Source: Lachnospiraceae bacterium
GTDB lineage: Bacteria; Bacillota_A; Clostridia; Lachnospirales; Lachnospiraceae
Assembly (NCBI GenBank): GCA_016291475.1
Contig: JAEEXJ010000004.1
Coordinates: 1-59,883, forward strand
DNA: 59,883 nucleotides
Direction of reading: 5' to 3'
Every line of letters starts with the position of its first letter. The stretch's first letter is position 1. Made by a program: the position numbers and the translations under genes. Positions 9,293-17,911 of the stretch are shown piece after piece. A model generated the notes under the pieces. The model saw only the letters and a program-made list of their open reading frames with translations, ran no database searches and was not told the origin of the DNA.

Positions 9293-10054
9293 ATGGCATC
9301 GATCCTTTTCATCAGAAAAGAGAAAAATTTCATGACTAGTGCCATTACCGGCGGACTGATCAAAGCCGGTTTCAATGTTTTGGAAGAGCCGGTTAACGTC
9401 AATTCGATCCAGAGATATAAGGAAGACTGTGCGCTCATTCTCTTTTACACCGACGGGATTGAGAACATAGAACTTATATCTTCCGTTTTGGTGTACATGA
9501 AGGATTTGTGCATCGAGGAAAACAAGCTCCTGTACCTCATAGGCGATCCCGACGAATTTCAGTATGCGTGCAGGACCATTCCTCAGGCTTCGCTTTGCGA
9601 TACCATGGCGCGTCCCCTGGATATGGCAAGGCTCATAAGCGATATGAACAAATACACGTCGGACGACTTTACGCAAAAAAAGAACATTCTCGTAGTGGAC
9701 GATGATGCAACCTATCTCAAGATAATCAGGGAATGGCTTAAGAACGACTATAATGTCACCATCGTATCTTCGGCGCTTCAGGCCATCAATCACATGTCTA
9801 ACAATCAGATTGATCTTTTGCTTCTCGATTACGATATGCCCATCACCAACGGACCGAAGGTCTACGAGATGATGAAGTCCGATCCGGAGATATCCGGCAT
9901 CCCCGTAATTTTCCTTACGGGCAAAAACGATAAGGAAAGCATAATGAAAGTCATGAGCCTGCGGCCTGCCGGCTATCTGCTAAAGACCATAAACAAAGCG
10001 GACCTTATAAAAACTTTAAAACAATTCTTCGTTTCACAAAAATACAGCAAATAG
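9293..10054 (+). CDS. standalone response regulator with tandem receiver-like domains
   Basis: 253 residues. The C-terminal half (about 130-250) is a full receiver: acidic pair in ILVVDDD (136-137), phosphoacceptor Asp179 in LLLLDYDMP, Thr in IFLTGK and Lys in GYLLKT. The N-terminal half (1-120) has a similar pattern of strands and helices but no acidic pocket or phosphorylation site, so it looks like a pseudo-receiver. There is no DNA-binding or enzyme domain and no sensor kinase beside it, so it probably works through protein contacts. GAGG stands 8 bases before the ATG. It is one of the few plus-strand genes and ends in its own terminator. Confidence 0.85.
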   Translation: MASILFIRKEKNFMTSAITGGLIKAGFNVLEEPVNVNSIQRYKEDCALILFYTDGIENIELISSVLVYMKDLCIEENKLLYLIGDPDEFQYACRTIPQASLCDTMARPLDMARLISDMNKYTSDDFTQKKNILVVDDDATYLKIIREWLKNDYNVTIVSSALQAINHMSNNQIDLLLLDYDMPITNGPKVYEMMKSDPEISGIPVIFLTGKNDKESIMKVMSLRPAGYLLKTINKADLIKTLKQFFVSQKYSK

Positions 10055-10091
10055 AAAAGACATCCCGCCGTGAAAGTGAGATGTCTTTTTT
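10055..10091. terminator. bidirectional intrinsic terminator
   Basis: AAAAGACATC (10055-10064) pairs with GATGTCTTTT (10080-10089) over a 15-base loop, with T runs on both strands. It separates the convergent response regulator (plus) and DUF1836 gene (minus). Confidence 0.85.
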
Positions 10092-10098
10092 GTATGTA

Positions 10099-10755
10099 TC
10101 ATTTATCGTCGGGATTTTCCCTGAGGAACTGCTCTTCAGCCATGTCATCGATCATATGCTCGATAATGGTCTTTTTCAGATAGATGTCATATCCGAGCTG
10201 GCAGATGAAGCTGAACTTCTTGAGATACTCTCTTTCGTCTTCCGGAGCATCATCAAAGGCCCGATCTATCTTTTCGACCTTCTCATCAAGGTCTTTTTTC
10301 AGCTTTCCTCTTGCACCCTTGCCGGCCTGGATCATCTGCGCATAAAGCCTTTCTGCGGTATATCCTTTTCCGTCAAGTTCCTCCGCAAGAGGTGAAAGAA
10401 GCGTCTGGATATCTCCTATGGAAAGGAATGACTTGAAATAGAAAATAAACAAAAGCTCCAGCATATGCTCCTTGGAATATTTCTTCTTAACGGGAGGCTG
10501 GATCAGATGATTCTTGGCATAATTGTTGATCATGGTCTTGGTCAGCACCTTGTCCTTGGAAGGCTTTCTTACAAGACCCGAAAGCTTTCTGTCCATAAAG
10601 GTAGTAAGCTGATCCATATAAAGCTCCATCGCCGGAAATTCATCCGGAGAAATGGTATTGATGGTCCTGAGATTATCTATTGCACGTTCTACTGTTTCTG
10701 TAAATTTTTCTTCGCTCATCGGCATGACACATGGGGAAATCCCCAAAAACTCCAT
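10099..10755 (-). CDS. DUF1836 family protein, probable MerR/winged-helix-like regulator
   Basis: Up to 218 residues. The DUF1836 hallmark runs KTMINNYAKNHLIQPPVKKK and continues YSKEHMLELLFIFYFK, then FLSIGDIQTLL. The family is thought to carry a helix-turn-helix fold, common in Clostridia and Bacilli, with targets unknown. The start is uncertain. An ATG at 10755 gives the longest frame but has only a distant TTAGGA. In-frame ATGs at 10725 and 10719 also fit, and a small hairpin TGGGG-ATTT-CCCCA lies between the choices. A strong promoter lies upstream, pointing away from the permease gene on the other strand. Confidence 0.8.
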   Translation of the reverse strand: MEFLGISPCVMPMSEEKFTETVERAIDNLRTINTISPDEFPAMELYMDQLTTFMDRKLSGLVRKPSKDKVLTKTMINNYAKNHLIQPPVKKKYSKEHMLELLFIFYFKSFLSIGDIQTLLSPLAEELDGKGYTAERLYAQMIQAGKGARGKLKKDLDEKVEKIDRAFDDAPEDEREYLKKFSFICQLGYDIYLKKTIIEHMIDDMAEEQFLRENPDDK

Positions 10756-10790
10756 AAATATTGGTAAATGTCCTAATAAAGAACATATTT

Positions 10791-10819
10791 ATTATATAGT
10801 TTTGAATACTATATGGCAA
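10791..10819 (-). promoter_or_regulatory. sigma-A promoter of the DUF1836 gene
   Basis: TTGCCA (10814-10819), 17-base spacer, TATAAT (10791-10796) on the minus strand. Predicted transcription start near 10784, 29 bases before the longest start codon. Confidence 0.75.
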
Positions 10820-10853
10820 GTTTTCATTCCCTATACAGTATCTTGACACTATG

Positions 10854-10862
10854 TGATACAAT
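10854..10862 (+). promoter_or_regulatory. extended -10 promoter of the permease gene
   Basis: TGATACAAT matches an extended -10 element. It gives a short leader ending in CGGAG and the ATG at 10891. A TTGACA at 10843-10848 is too close to serve as the -35 of this -10 and may be chance. Confidence 0.5.
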
Positions 10863-10890
10863 TTACATCGATTTTTTTCGGAGAACACAT

Positions 10891-12033
10891 ATGATGAATA
10901 AACTTATCGCCAAAATAAAAAAAGATCCCATGCTGCCCGTTTCCATATTGGCAGCGGTAATATCACTGTTCATAACCCCTCCGGGCAAAGAACTTCTCGG
11001 AGCAATTGACTGGCATACCCTCGGCATCCTGTTCATGATGCTCACCGTACTTGAAGGCTTCAAGCAGGAAGATCTCTTCAGACCCCTCGTTAAGTACAGC
11101 TCCGGATTTTCGACCATGGTGTCACTTTCACTCTTCCTGATATTCGGAGTTTTCTTTACATCAATGTTCGTGACAAATGATGTATCACTCATCATATTTG
11201 TCCCCCTCACCATACTTCTCTTCAGAAGTGTCGGCAGAGAAGAATGCATACTCCCCATCATATCCATGGAAAACATTGCTGCGATCCGTGGCTCTCTTCT
11301 AATGCCTTTCGGAAGCCCTCAAAACCTGTTTCTATTCAACAGCTCGGGAGTCGGGGCGGGAAGGTTCATCCTTCACATGGCACCTTTGTGCGTAAGCTCG
11401 GGAATACTTCTCATAATATTCGTAACAGTTTATTTCAGACGCGAAAAGGGTAAGAAGATTGAGTTCCGGCTTGATCTGGTTCCCTGGAAAAAAGAATACA
11501 AGGCAAGACGTATAACCTATCTTGCCCTGTTTGTCATGATCCTTATTGTCATCGTATCCAGAACCGATCTTTGGCCCGCGGCAGTGCTTATCGTCATTGC
11601 AGCGGTCCTTATCGTAAACAGAAAACTGCTCAGAAGCGTGGACTATGTTCTCCTCGTAACATTCTTCTGCTTTTTCGTATTCTCGTCTTCGATCACCGCA
11701 AACCCTTCCATAGAAGCCTTTCTTCAGAAGACCGTTGCGGGACACGAATATGTTTCGGTAATACTACTCAGCCAGGTGATTTCCAACGTTCCCGCTTCGA
11801 TAGTACTCTATCCTTTCTCGGAAAGCTTTGCGGGACTCATCTACGGAGCGGATACCGCGGGCCTTTGTTCCCTTATCGGTTCTCTTGCATCCGTCATCAA
11901 CTACAGGATCTACGTAAGAGAATATCCCGGACGCGGAAAGCAGTTCGTCAAGGTCTTCACCCTGACAAGCTGGTTATTCTTTATCATAGTAGTGATACCC
12001 GGATATCTCTTAAGTCAGTGGAGATTCTTCTGA
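10891..12033 (+). CDS. SLC13/ArsB/NhaD-superfamily permease
   Basis: About 380 residues with around ten membrane segments, shorter than the usual 420-450 of the superfamily. The first half contains SMFVTNDVSLIIFVPL, and the GSPQNLFLF region matches the helical-hairpin substrate site of ion-transporter-superfamily carriers. The C-terminal half repeats this as QVISNVPASIVLYPFS. The ligand could be an anion such as arsenite or a dicarboxylate, or sodium/proton exchange; the sequence does not decide. The ATG at 10891 has CGGAG 7 bases upstream and replaces a longer in-frame reading from 10813 that lacks a ribosome site. Its 3' end overlaps the convergent phosphatase gene by 24 bases. Confidence 0.75.
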   Translation: MMNKLIAKIKKDPMLPVSILAAVISLFITPPGKELLGAIDWHTLGILFMMLTVLEGFKQEDLFRPLVKYSSGFSTMVSLSLFLIFGVFFTSMFVTNDVSLIIFVPLTILLFRSVGREECILPIISMENIAAIRGSLLMPFGSPQNLFLFNSSGVGAGRFILHMAPLCVSSGILLIIFVTVYFRREKGKKIEFRLDLVPWKKEYKARRITYLALFVMILIVIVSRTDLWPAAVLIVIAAVLIVNRKLLRSVDYVLLVTFFCFFVFSSSITANPSIEAFLQKTVAGHEYVSVILLSQVISNVPASIVLYPFSESFAGLIYGADTAGLCSLIGSLASVINYRIYVREYPGRGKQFVKVFTLTSWLFFIIVVIPGYLLSQWRFF

Positions 12034-13671
12034 TCCCATATACTTAAACCCAAGCATTGTTATATCGTCAAACTGAGGTGCGTCGCCGACGAATTCATCG
12101 ATATCGTCACGCACAGTCTCAAGCATCGTCTTGGGATCCGCTTCGGGATCCTTATTGAGTGATACGATCATTCTGTCCGTTCCGAAAAGTACATTGTCAC
12201 TTCTTGTAGCCTCGGTAACACCGTCGGTATATACATACAGACTGTCACCGGGATCAAGTTTAAATTCGTGCTCTTTAAAGTTTATACCCGGCATCGTTGC
12301 TACCGCAGGTGAGTGACGGTATTTTACCAGTTCAAATGCCCCGTCTTTTTTGCGAAGCGCGGGATGTTCATGTCCTGCGTTTGCAGCGATTCCCTTACCG
12401 GTCGATATCTCTATGATGGCAAACCATACGGTTACGAATAGTTCTGCCTCGTTTCCTTCTCCAAGCTGGTCGTTAGCATATGAAAGAACTTCCGAAGGAG
12501 ATCCTCCGAGGAGTGCTCTGTTTTTGATAAGAGTCTTTGCTATGACCATGAAAAGAGATGCGGGAACTCCCTTACCCGATACATCGGCTATTACAAGACC
12601 GATATGATCATCATCTATCATGAAGAAATCATAGAAGTCTCCGCCTACTTCCTTTGCCGGATTCATGGAAGCATAAAGATCGAATTCTTTTCTCTCGGGG
12701 AATGCCGGGAATATTCTCGGGAGCATATCCGCCTGGATCTTGGCAGCGACATTAAGCTCCGCTCCTATACGCTCCTTCTCTGCCGTAACTTTGGTCAGGT
12801 TGGAAATGTATTCATTGATACCGATCTCCATCTTGAGAACGCTTTCGGCAAGAACCTGTATCTCATCATGATTTTTTATCTTCTTGAGATTTTCGGAAAT
12901 CTCATTTTTATTATCTACGAAGTATGCCGCTTCGTGAGAGATCGTCTTGATAGGTCTGATAAGCAGATTAACCAATATAAGTGCAGTAAGGACAAAGAGG
13001 ATGACAGAGATGATACATACGATTATCAGCACGGTAAAAATATAACTGTTAACATCCGACTGGAGAGTCCTCATTGGGGATTCTACAGCCACAAACGCTA
13101 TTGTACCGCCTTCATAAACTATCGGGTACACGGCCGTGATGGTAGAACCGTAATCGGTCTCGTGGATCATATATCCGTTGTAAGGAATACCGGTCTGCCA
13201 GGCGGTGCGGACTCCGTCGCTGAAATAATCCTCGATTCCGCTTCTGTCACCAAGCGAAAACCTTCTGTCTTCCATGGGATCGGTATCCAGAATGTAATAG
13301 ATCTCGTCACCGTTAACCGCTCCGATGAAAATGTCATCCACATCCATTCCGCGTCTGAGGACGGTAAAGGTCTCAAGATATTTACTGTACTCATCCGATT
13401 CCCTTATCTGAGCTATCCTTTCGGCGCCGTTTCCGGTAGTGTTGTATTCGATGGCAGCGTTACTCCATTCCTTAAGTTCCTCCTTGTCAAAAAGAAGTTC
13501 AACGGAACGCGCAACCTGATAAGCCACATCATTGTAATGTCTGTGGGTTGATGCTCTGTATGTATTAACACCGACAAATATCGAACCGATCGTAACAAGA
13601 GCTACGAAAAGCGCAAGTCCCAGAATGAGTCTTGCCGCAAGTCCGGTCATATAGAATTTTTTATTTTTCAT
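12010..13671 (-). CDS. membrane-bound PP2C/SpoIIE-type serine phosphatase, RsbU-like
   Basis: 553 residues: membrane segment (about 12-34), extracellular sensor region (about 35-210), second membrane segment (about 212-238), a HAMP-like linker beginning LIRPIKTIS, a short coiled coil, then a SpoIIE phosphatase domain. Metal-binding signatures are KEVGGDFYDFF, IADVSGKGVPASLFM and FDDITMLGF. It should dephosphorylate the RsbV-like protein of the same operon and so switch the partner module on in response to an outside signal. Its ATG overlaps the stop of the RsbW-like gene by 4 bases and has only a weak ribosome site, so translation is coupled. Confidence 0.9.
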   Translation of the reverse strand: MKNKKFYMTGLAARLILGLALFVALVTIGSIFVGVNTYRASTHRHYNDVAYQVARSVELLFDKEELKEWSNAAIEYNTTGNGAERIAQIRESDEYSKYLETFTVLRRGMDVDDIFIGAVNGDEIYYILDTDPMEDRRFSLGDRSGIEDYFSDGVRTAWQTGIPYNGYMIHETDYGSTITAVYPIVYEGGTIAFVAVESPMRTLQSDVNSYIFTVLIIVCIISVILFVLTALILVNLLIRPIKTISHEAAYFVDNKNEISENLKKIKNHDEIQVLAESVLKMEIGINEYISNLTKVTAEKERIGAELNVAAKIQADMLPRIFPAFPERKEFDLYASMNPAKEVGGDFYDFFMIDDDHIGLVIADVSGKGVPASLFMVIAKTLIKNRALLGGSPSEVLSYANDQLGEGNEAELFVTVWFAIIEISTGKGIAANAGHEHPALRKKDGAFELVKYRHSPAVATMPGINFKEHEFKLDPGDSLYVYTDGVTEATRSDNVLFGTDRMIVSLNKDPEADPKTMLETVRDDIDEFVGDAPQFDDITMLGFKYMGSEESPLT

Positions 13672-14075
13672 ATTATCTTTTTGATGTGCAGAATATTCTG
13701 CCCGTCCTTATATTCATAATCAATGCTGTCCATGCTCTTCTTGACCATAAAGATTCCGAGACCGCCTATCTCTCTTTCATCTGCGGAAAGAGTGACATCG
13801 GGATCGGCTTTTGCAAGAGGATCGTAAGGAACGCCTTTGTCTATGAACGTAATGGAAATGGCAAGGGGATCCTGTTCCACTTCAACTCTTACGGTGGCAG
13901 GGCCCGTCTGAGGATTATATGCGTAATGAGCTATGTTTACGAATAGTTCTTCGACCGCAATATCTATCTGGGTACGGATCTTGACAGAAGTTTCAAGCTT
14001 GTCGAGTTCTTCATCGACAAACGCGATCACCGTATCAAGGTTATCGACCAATGCTTCAACGTTGAGTTCTCTCAT
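13668..14075 (-). CDS. RsbW-like anti-sigma factor / serine kinase
   Basis: 135 residues, a GHKL ATPase fold. Visible boxes are the N-box EELFVNIAHYAY, the G1 box DKGVPYDP and the G2 box GGLGIFMVKK. Members bind and phosphorylate an RsbV-type antagonist and hold a sigma factor or other target. An AAAGGA ribosome site is 8 bases before the ATG. It lies between the antagonist gene (19-base gap) and the phosphatase gene (4-base overlap). No sigma factor gene is in the operon, so the target must be encoded elsewhere or be a different kind of protein. Confidence 0.88.
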   Translation of the reverse strand: MRELNVEALVDNLDTVIAFVDEELDKLETSVKIRTQIDIAVEELFVNIAHYAYNPQTGPATVRVEVEQDPLAISITFIDKGVPYDPLAKADPDVTLSADEREIGGLGIFMVKKSMDSIDYEYKDGQNILHIKKII

Positions 14076-14094
14076 TGTCAGTCCTTTCCGGGCT

Positions 14095-14394
14095 TTATTC
14101 TTCGAAAGTAAGAATATCTACAAAGCCGGTAACTTCAAAAATCTCCATGACTTCTTCGTTCGCATTCCTGATGGTCATGGTACCCTGTTTGTTCATAGTC
14201 TTCTGAGCAGACAAAAGAACACGAAGTCCTGCGGACGAAACATATGCAAGGTCTTTAAAATCAAAAATAAGTTCTTTGATACCTTCAAGAGAATTCTTAA
14301 TCTCTTCCTCAAGTGAAGGTGCAGTCATAGTGTCGAGTCTTCCCTCGATTGCTATCTCAAGTCTGCTTCCGTCCTGTGTTTTATTGATAGTCAT
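14095..14394 (-). CDS. STAS-domain anti-sigma factor antagonist, RsbV-like
   Basis: 99 residues, a single STAS domain. The phosphorylation loop reads YVSSAGLRVLL; the serine just before AGL is the expected site by alignment with SpoIIAA and RsbV. When unphosphorylated it should sequester the RsbW-like kinase. I choose the ATG at 14394 because GGAGGAG stands about 6 bases upstream. A longer in-frame reading from 14445 would overlap the GGDEF gene and has no ribosome site. Confidence 0.9.
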   Translation of the reverse strand: MTINKTQDGSRLEIAIEGRLDTMTAPSLEEEIKNSLEGIKELIFDFKDLAYVSSAGLRVLLSAQKTMNKQGTMTIRNANEEVMEIFEVTGFVDILTFEE

Positions 14395-14419
14395 TTGATC
14401 TCCTCCGTTCTCTATTTGA

Positions 14420-15640
14420 TCACCTGGCATTGGGATCGTCGCCACGTGACAATTTTATAGCCACTTTGTTTTCATACATCAGATCGTCCGCTTTCTTCAG
14501 AAGTTCTTTAAGATCAAAATCTCCCTTTCCGTAAGCAAGACCGCATGCGATCACACACTCGACACCGCCGTCATTTTTATTGAGCTTATCGAGAGCTTCC
14601 TCCCACTCCTTCTTAATGGCAACAGCTTCTTCCTCTTCGAGATCCCAGCCAAGGAGCATGAATTCATCTCCGCCCATTCTGAATCCTCTGACATTGTCTC
14701 TTTCAACCGCAAGAAGACTCTTTCCGGCTTTGACCAAAAGCGCATCGCCCGCTTCATGTCCGAGGGAATCGTTGGTTCTCTTAAGGTAGTTAACATCCAT
14801 ATTATAGATTGCCACACGACTTTTCTTGGGAATAAAATCGGAGAGCATGGACATATATTTACCCTTATTGTAAAGAGACGTGAGTTTATCGTGCTCACTT
14901 TCGTAAGTGATCTGTTCACGCAGAAGTCCGTTTTCAATAAAGAGCTTTATGACATTGTAATGCATGCTGAAATCGTCATCGCTTTCCAGCTCTTCGGAAT
15001 AAAGATACAATGCATAATCCGTTCCGTGGATCGCGCTGTCGGAGATATAGCAAAGATATGCGTTATCCCCCATTCCCGGGAGCTTGCGGAATTCTCCCTT
15101 GGGTGTATCAAAAACGTCCTCCCTGGCTATACGGACAGATTCAATTGTCTTCGTGCCCTTATTCAAAAGATGTCTTTCCATCTTTCTTCCACGTCCTATA
15201 AACATAACGGCACTTGATACTTTGAAGTATTTTAGAACGACCGGCAGACAGGATTCATAATTACCCGAGAGCTTCTCCAGCATTGCTGTCTGAAAAGAAC
15301 TCAGGTCTCTCCAATCCTTAAGATAGCCCGAAACATCACGCAAAAGAGTTGCGTACTGACTGGTATTGTAAACATGATGCAGGATAACGCATTCGTCACC
15401 TTCTTTGACAGGGATGGATTTGGCATTGTAATAATTTCCGCCGTTTCTGTCGGAAATCTCCCAATCTTCCTCATGGTCAATGGTCTGCGAATCGATATTG
15501 AACGCCGCCCATGCCATCCACTGTTCATCGGTGAAATCCTCAACACCGTTTCTGAAAAGTACATTGCCTTTTCTGTCGGTAATGATAAATTCCCCCGCAC
15601 CTTCTTTTACAAAATCATTAATGATCTTTTCGTAATCCAT
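14420..15640 (-). CDS. diguanylate cyclase (GGDEF domain) with an N-terminal sensory region
   Basis: 406 residues. About 1-90 look like a PAS-type sensor (GEFIITDRKGNVLF), about 95-235 a GAF-like or signalling helix region, and about 240-395 the GGDEF domain with HDKLTSLYNKGKY, the Mg-binding NMDVN and the active-site MGGDEF intact. It should make cyclic di-GMP from GTP in the cytoplasm. No membrane segment is present. It is the first gene of an operon with the RsbV, RsbW and RsbU-like genes, which suggests joint control of a partner switch and cyclic di-GMP. No RxxD inhibitory site is obvious before the GGDEF motif. Confidence 0.9.
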   Translation of the reverse strand: MDYEKIINDFVKEGAGEFIITDRKGNVLFRNGVEDFTDEQWMAWAAFNIDSQTIDHEEDWEISDRNGGNYYNAKSIPVKEGDECVILHHVYNTSQYATLLRDVSGYLKDWRDLSSFQTAMLEKLSGNYESCLPVVLKYFKVSSAVMFIGRGRKMERHLLNKGTKTIESVRIAREDVFDTPKGEFRKLPGMGDNAYLCYISDSAIHGTDYALYLYSEELESDDDFSMHYNVIKLFIENGLLREQITYESEHDKLTSLYNKGKYMSMLSDFIPKKSRVAIYNMDVNYLKRTNDSLGHEAGDALLVKAGKSLLAVERDNVRGFRMGGDEFMLLGWDLEEEEAVAIKKEWEEALDKLNKNDGGVECVIACGLAYGKGDFDLKELLKKADDLMYENKVAIKLSRGDDPNAR

Positions 15641-15670
15641 AAGTCCCCCCTGACCTGAATAACCCGTTTA

Positions 15671-15676
15671 ATTATA
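15671..15676 (-). promoter_or_regulatory. -10 element of the GGDEF/partner-switch operon
   Basis: TATAAT on the minus strand about 31 bases before the operon start. The hexamer at the -35 position is a poor match, so an activator or alternative contacts may be needed. Confidence 0.4.
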
Positions 15677-15715
15677 CACGATTATTTATAGATTCGCATC
15701 CGTTAAGAGAGCATA

Positions 15716-16969
15716 TTAAAGTACTATCCGTTCCGGAAAAGCCTCTTTTCTCATGATGCCCCACATCTTGTCGATATATGCCAGAGTGTAGAAGTTTTCG
15801 TAATAATGGTAATAGAAAGCTCCTTTGGGAGTCATGGTATATATACCATCCTTCTCAGTCAGAAATCCGGCAAGCTTGGCAAGGGCAAACTCAAGTCCGT
15901 ACATCTTCTTTAAAGGAACACCGAAAAACTTTTCGAAACAGGCCGGATCAACCTTGGTGGAATATGCGGTCCAGAACAGATAATAGACCATTCTCTGGCG
16001 CAGGGTGAAGTGAATGGTAAGGGATGTAGGGAGCTTTTCTTCTCTTATGCGGTTGCAATAATCCTCAACCGAAAAAGTATTGATCTTGAATCTGTCTCTT
16101 AAAAGTGTGGTCGCGGAACATCCGAAGCCCAGGAAATTATCCCTTGTCATGGATGAATATCTTGCATCTTCTTTACATGCAAAGGTCCAGATGGAATTTC
16201 TGGGATATCCTTTTTCGGTGCAATATGCGGTGATCTTATCCAGAAGATCTCTTTTCTCCTTCTTGGGACGTGCCTTAACTTTACTGGACGTAAAGGTAAA
16301 ATCTATAAAAGGATATATGGCAACATGATTGGCACCGCATTCAAATGCCCTGTCTATATCCGACTTTATATCCTCATAGTTCTGACCGGGAAGCGCAAAG
16401 ATAAAATCCATGGATACGGTTTCGAAACGAACTTCATCAAGGGCTTTTTTCAGTTCTTCCGGATCCACGGCATTTCTTCCCAATACCTTTTGAAATTTCT
16501 CACCGAATGACTGGATGCCTATACTGATCTTGGTAACGCCGGCATCTTTCAAAATACGCAGTGTATCCGGTGTTACATTCGAAGGATGAAGTTCTACACC
16601 TATCCCTTCCGTGATGATAAAGTGCTCTTCAAGCGCACATATGATCTCTTTCAGACGGTCCTTGGCAAGCGCGGGAGTTCCGCCACCGAAGTAAAGGCTG
16701 GTTGTTTTCTTTTTACCGGGATTAAGCTTTCCCACCATATGGATCTCTTCGATAAGCGCATCAATGTATCTGTCGCAAAGACTCTTCTCATATCCTACTT
16801 TGCAGTAGGGACAGAAGTTACATATCTTCTCACAAAACGGAATATGCACATATAATCCGAGATTATCAAGATCTCCGAAAGTCAATTTCTCATCATATTC
16901 ATTTGTAAAAAGAAAGGGCTTAAAAGATCTTGTAAGCCACATTCTTGTGAGCGTAGTCTTTATACTCAT
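15716..16969 (-). CDS. HemN/HemW-like radical SAM protein
   Basis: 417 residues. The cluster motif CEKICNFCPYC gives CX3CX2C plus a fourth cysteine, within YVHIPF as in HemN/HemW proteins. SAM-binding GGGTP, an ISIGIQSF strand and DFIFALPGQ follow. The C-terminal part (about 290-417) matches the HemN-type cap and ends in a winged-helix-like stretch. HemW relatives are haem chaperones and others have diverse substrates; no haem gene is nearby. It begins 1 base after the stop of a second radical SAM gene, so the two are probably made together and act in one pathway. Confidence 0.8.
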   Translation of the reverse strand: MSIKTTLTRMWLTRSFKPFLFTNEYDEKLTFGDLDNLGLYVHIPFCEKICNFCPYCKVGYEKSLCDRYIDALIEEIHMVGKLNPGKKKTTSLYFGGGTPALAKDRLKEIICALEEHFIITEGIGVELHPSNVTPDTLRILKDAGVTKISIGIQSFGEKFQKVLGRNAVDPEELKKALDEVRFETVSMDFIFALPGQNYEDIKSDIDRAFECGANHVAIYPFIDFTFTSSKVKARPKKEKRDLLDKITAYCTEKGYPRNSIWTFACKEDARYSSMTRDNFLGFGCSATTLLRDRFKINTFSVEDYCNRIREEKLPTSLTIHFTLRQRMVYYLFWTAYSTKVDPACFEKFFGVPLKKMYGLEFALAKLAGFLTEKDGIYTMTPKGAFYYHYYENFYTLAYIDKMWGIMRKEAFPERIVL

Positions 16970-16970
16970 A

Positions 16971-17873
16971 TCAAACGTATTTCAGATAAGTATGGAGCAT
17001 TTCAAAAATGATCTTTAAGTTTCCGCTGAACAAAAGTGTATATTCCGCAACAAAGAAATAACCGCATTCATCGCACAGTCCCGGAACTTCTATACATCTT
17101 CCGCATGTGGAGATCTTACCGTTTTCTATTACAACGCACTGATGGCACGGAGTAGGGAATGAATTGGCTATGATATAGGGAAACGCACTCTTAAGATTAA
17201 AAACGGGACATCCCTCATCCATCATCTTTTCTATTGTCTTACAGCACGCTGCCTTATCTTCCCTCGTAAGTGCAAGTTCCCTCGTATCGGGATAAGGTGT
17301 ATGGAAATTAAAAGAAACCGCTCTTACATTCTTCGTATCTCTTGCCAGGCGGCAAACATGCTCTATCGCGTCCTTATTGATCTGATTTACAGCCATGTAA
17401 AAGCAGATATTGTCAGCCGTGGCATTTGCAATATTTTCCATGATCGTGTCATAGGTATCACCCCGGACTTCGTTGTGTCTTTCTCTGTCTCCGTCAAGAC
17501 TCAGGAGTATAAGATCTGCCTCAGGGAGATCTATGGGGTGTGTTCCGTTGGTAACAACATTAACTATCAGAAAGCCCATTTCCTTGGCTTCCACGACAAG
17601 ATCTCTTATGGTCTTGCCGCTGTCTGTCCACAGGAAAGTCTCGCCTCCGCAGAAAAAAAGAATACGGATTCCCATATCAAAAAGCTGCTGCATCTCTCCT
17701 TTTATCTGAGCATAAGGATGGATGACGGCAGTTATATTGTTTACCGAGCAGTGTTTGCATTTCAGATTACACTTATCGGTCACTATCACTGTTCCGAGTA
17801 TGGGATCTTTTTTATGAAATAAAACCGTCCTGACGCCAAAACCTGCCAGGGACATAAATGATGATATTTTCAT
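16971..17873 (-). CDS. radical SAM protein with a cysteine-rich C-terminal region
   Basis: 300 residues. The radical SAM motif is CNLKCKHC (CX3CX2C, near residue 35), with FFCGGETFLW as the SAM-binding glycine motif and LLSLDGD. The C-terminal part carries CHQC, CGRC and CDEC pairs (about 245-275), like a short SPASM/twitch segment that could hold an extra iron-sulfur cluster. The substrate is unknown. The gene is followed 1 base later by a HemN-like radical SAM gene and is preceded by a promoter flanked by a 9-base inverted repeat. The final hydrophobic residues may touch the membrane. Heme, peptide or lipid chemistry are all possible. Confidence 0.78.
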   Translation of the reverse strand: MKISSFMSLAGFGVRTVLFHKKDPILGTVIVTDKCNLKCKHCSVNNITAVIHPYAQIKGEMQQLFDMGIRILFFCGGETFLWTDSGKTIRDLVVEAKEMGFLIVNVVTNGTHPIDLPEADLILLSLDGDRERHNEVRGDTYDTIMENIANATADNICFYMAVNQINKDAIEHVCRLARDTKNVRAVSFNFHTPYPDTRELALTREDKAACCKTIEKMMDEGCPVFNLKSAFPYIIANSFPTPCHQCVVIENGKISTCGRCIEVPGLCDECGYFFVAEYTLLFSGNLKIIFEMLHTYLKYV

Positions 17874-17911
17874 GGGGATGGTTTCCTTTTTACAAGTATT
17901 TTACCATCCCC
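17874..17911. promoter_or_regulatory. inverted repeat bracketing the radical SAM operon start
   Basis: Perfect 9-base arms GGGGATGGT (17874-17882) and ACCATCCCC (17903-17911), 20 bases apart. One arm overlaps the -10 element; the other lies between the ribosome site and the ATG. The far arm lies upstream of the predicted transcript start, so this fits a two-site DNA operator better than an RNA hairpin. Confidence 0.5.

Noticed and set aside
10843..10848. TTGACA as the -35 of the permease promoter
   Set aside because: No acceptable -10 at 16-18 bases; the extended -10 at 10854-10862 lies too close to use it.
12604..13551. Open reading frame of 315 codons on the plus strand
   Set aside because: Antisense to the RsbU-like phosphatase, whose motifs are intact; composition is unlike a protein.
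15716..16969. Calling the HemN-like gene a coproporphyrinogen dehydrogenase or hemW
   Set aside because: No haem genes nearby, tight coupling to a second radical SAM gene and a CX3CX2CX2C variant; the function is left open.
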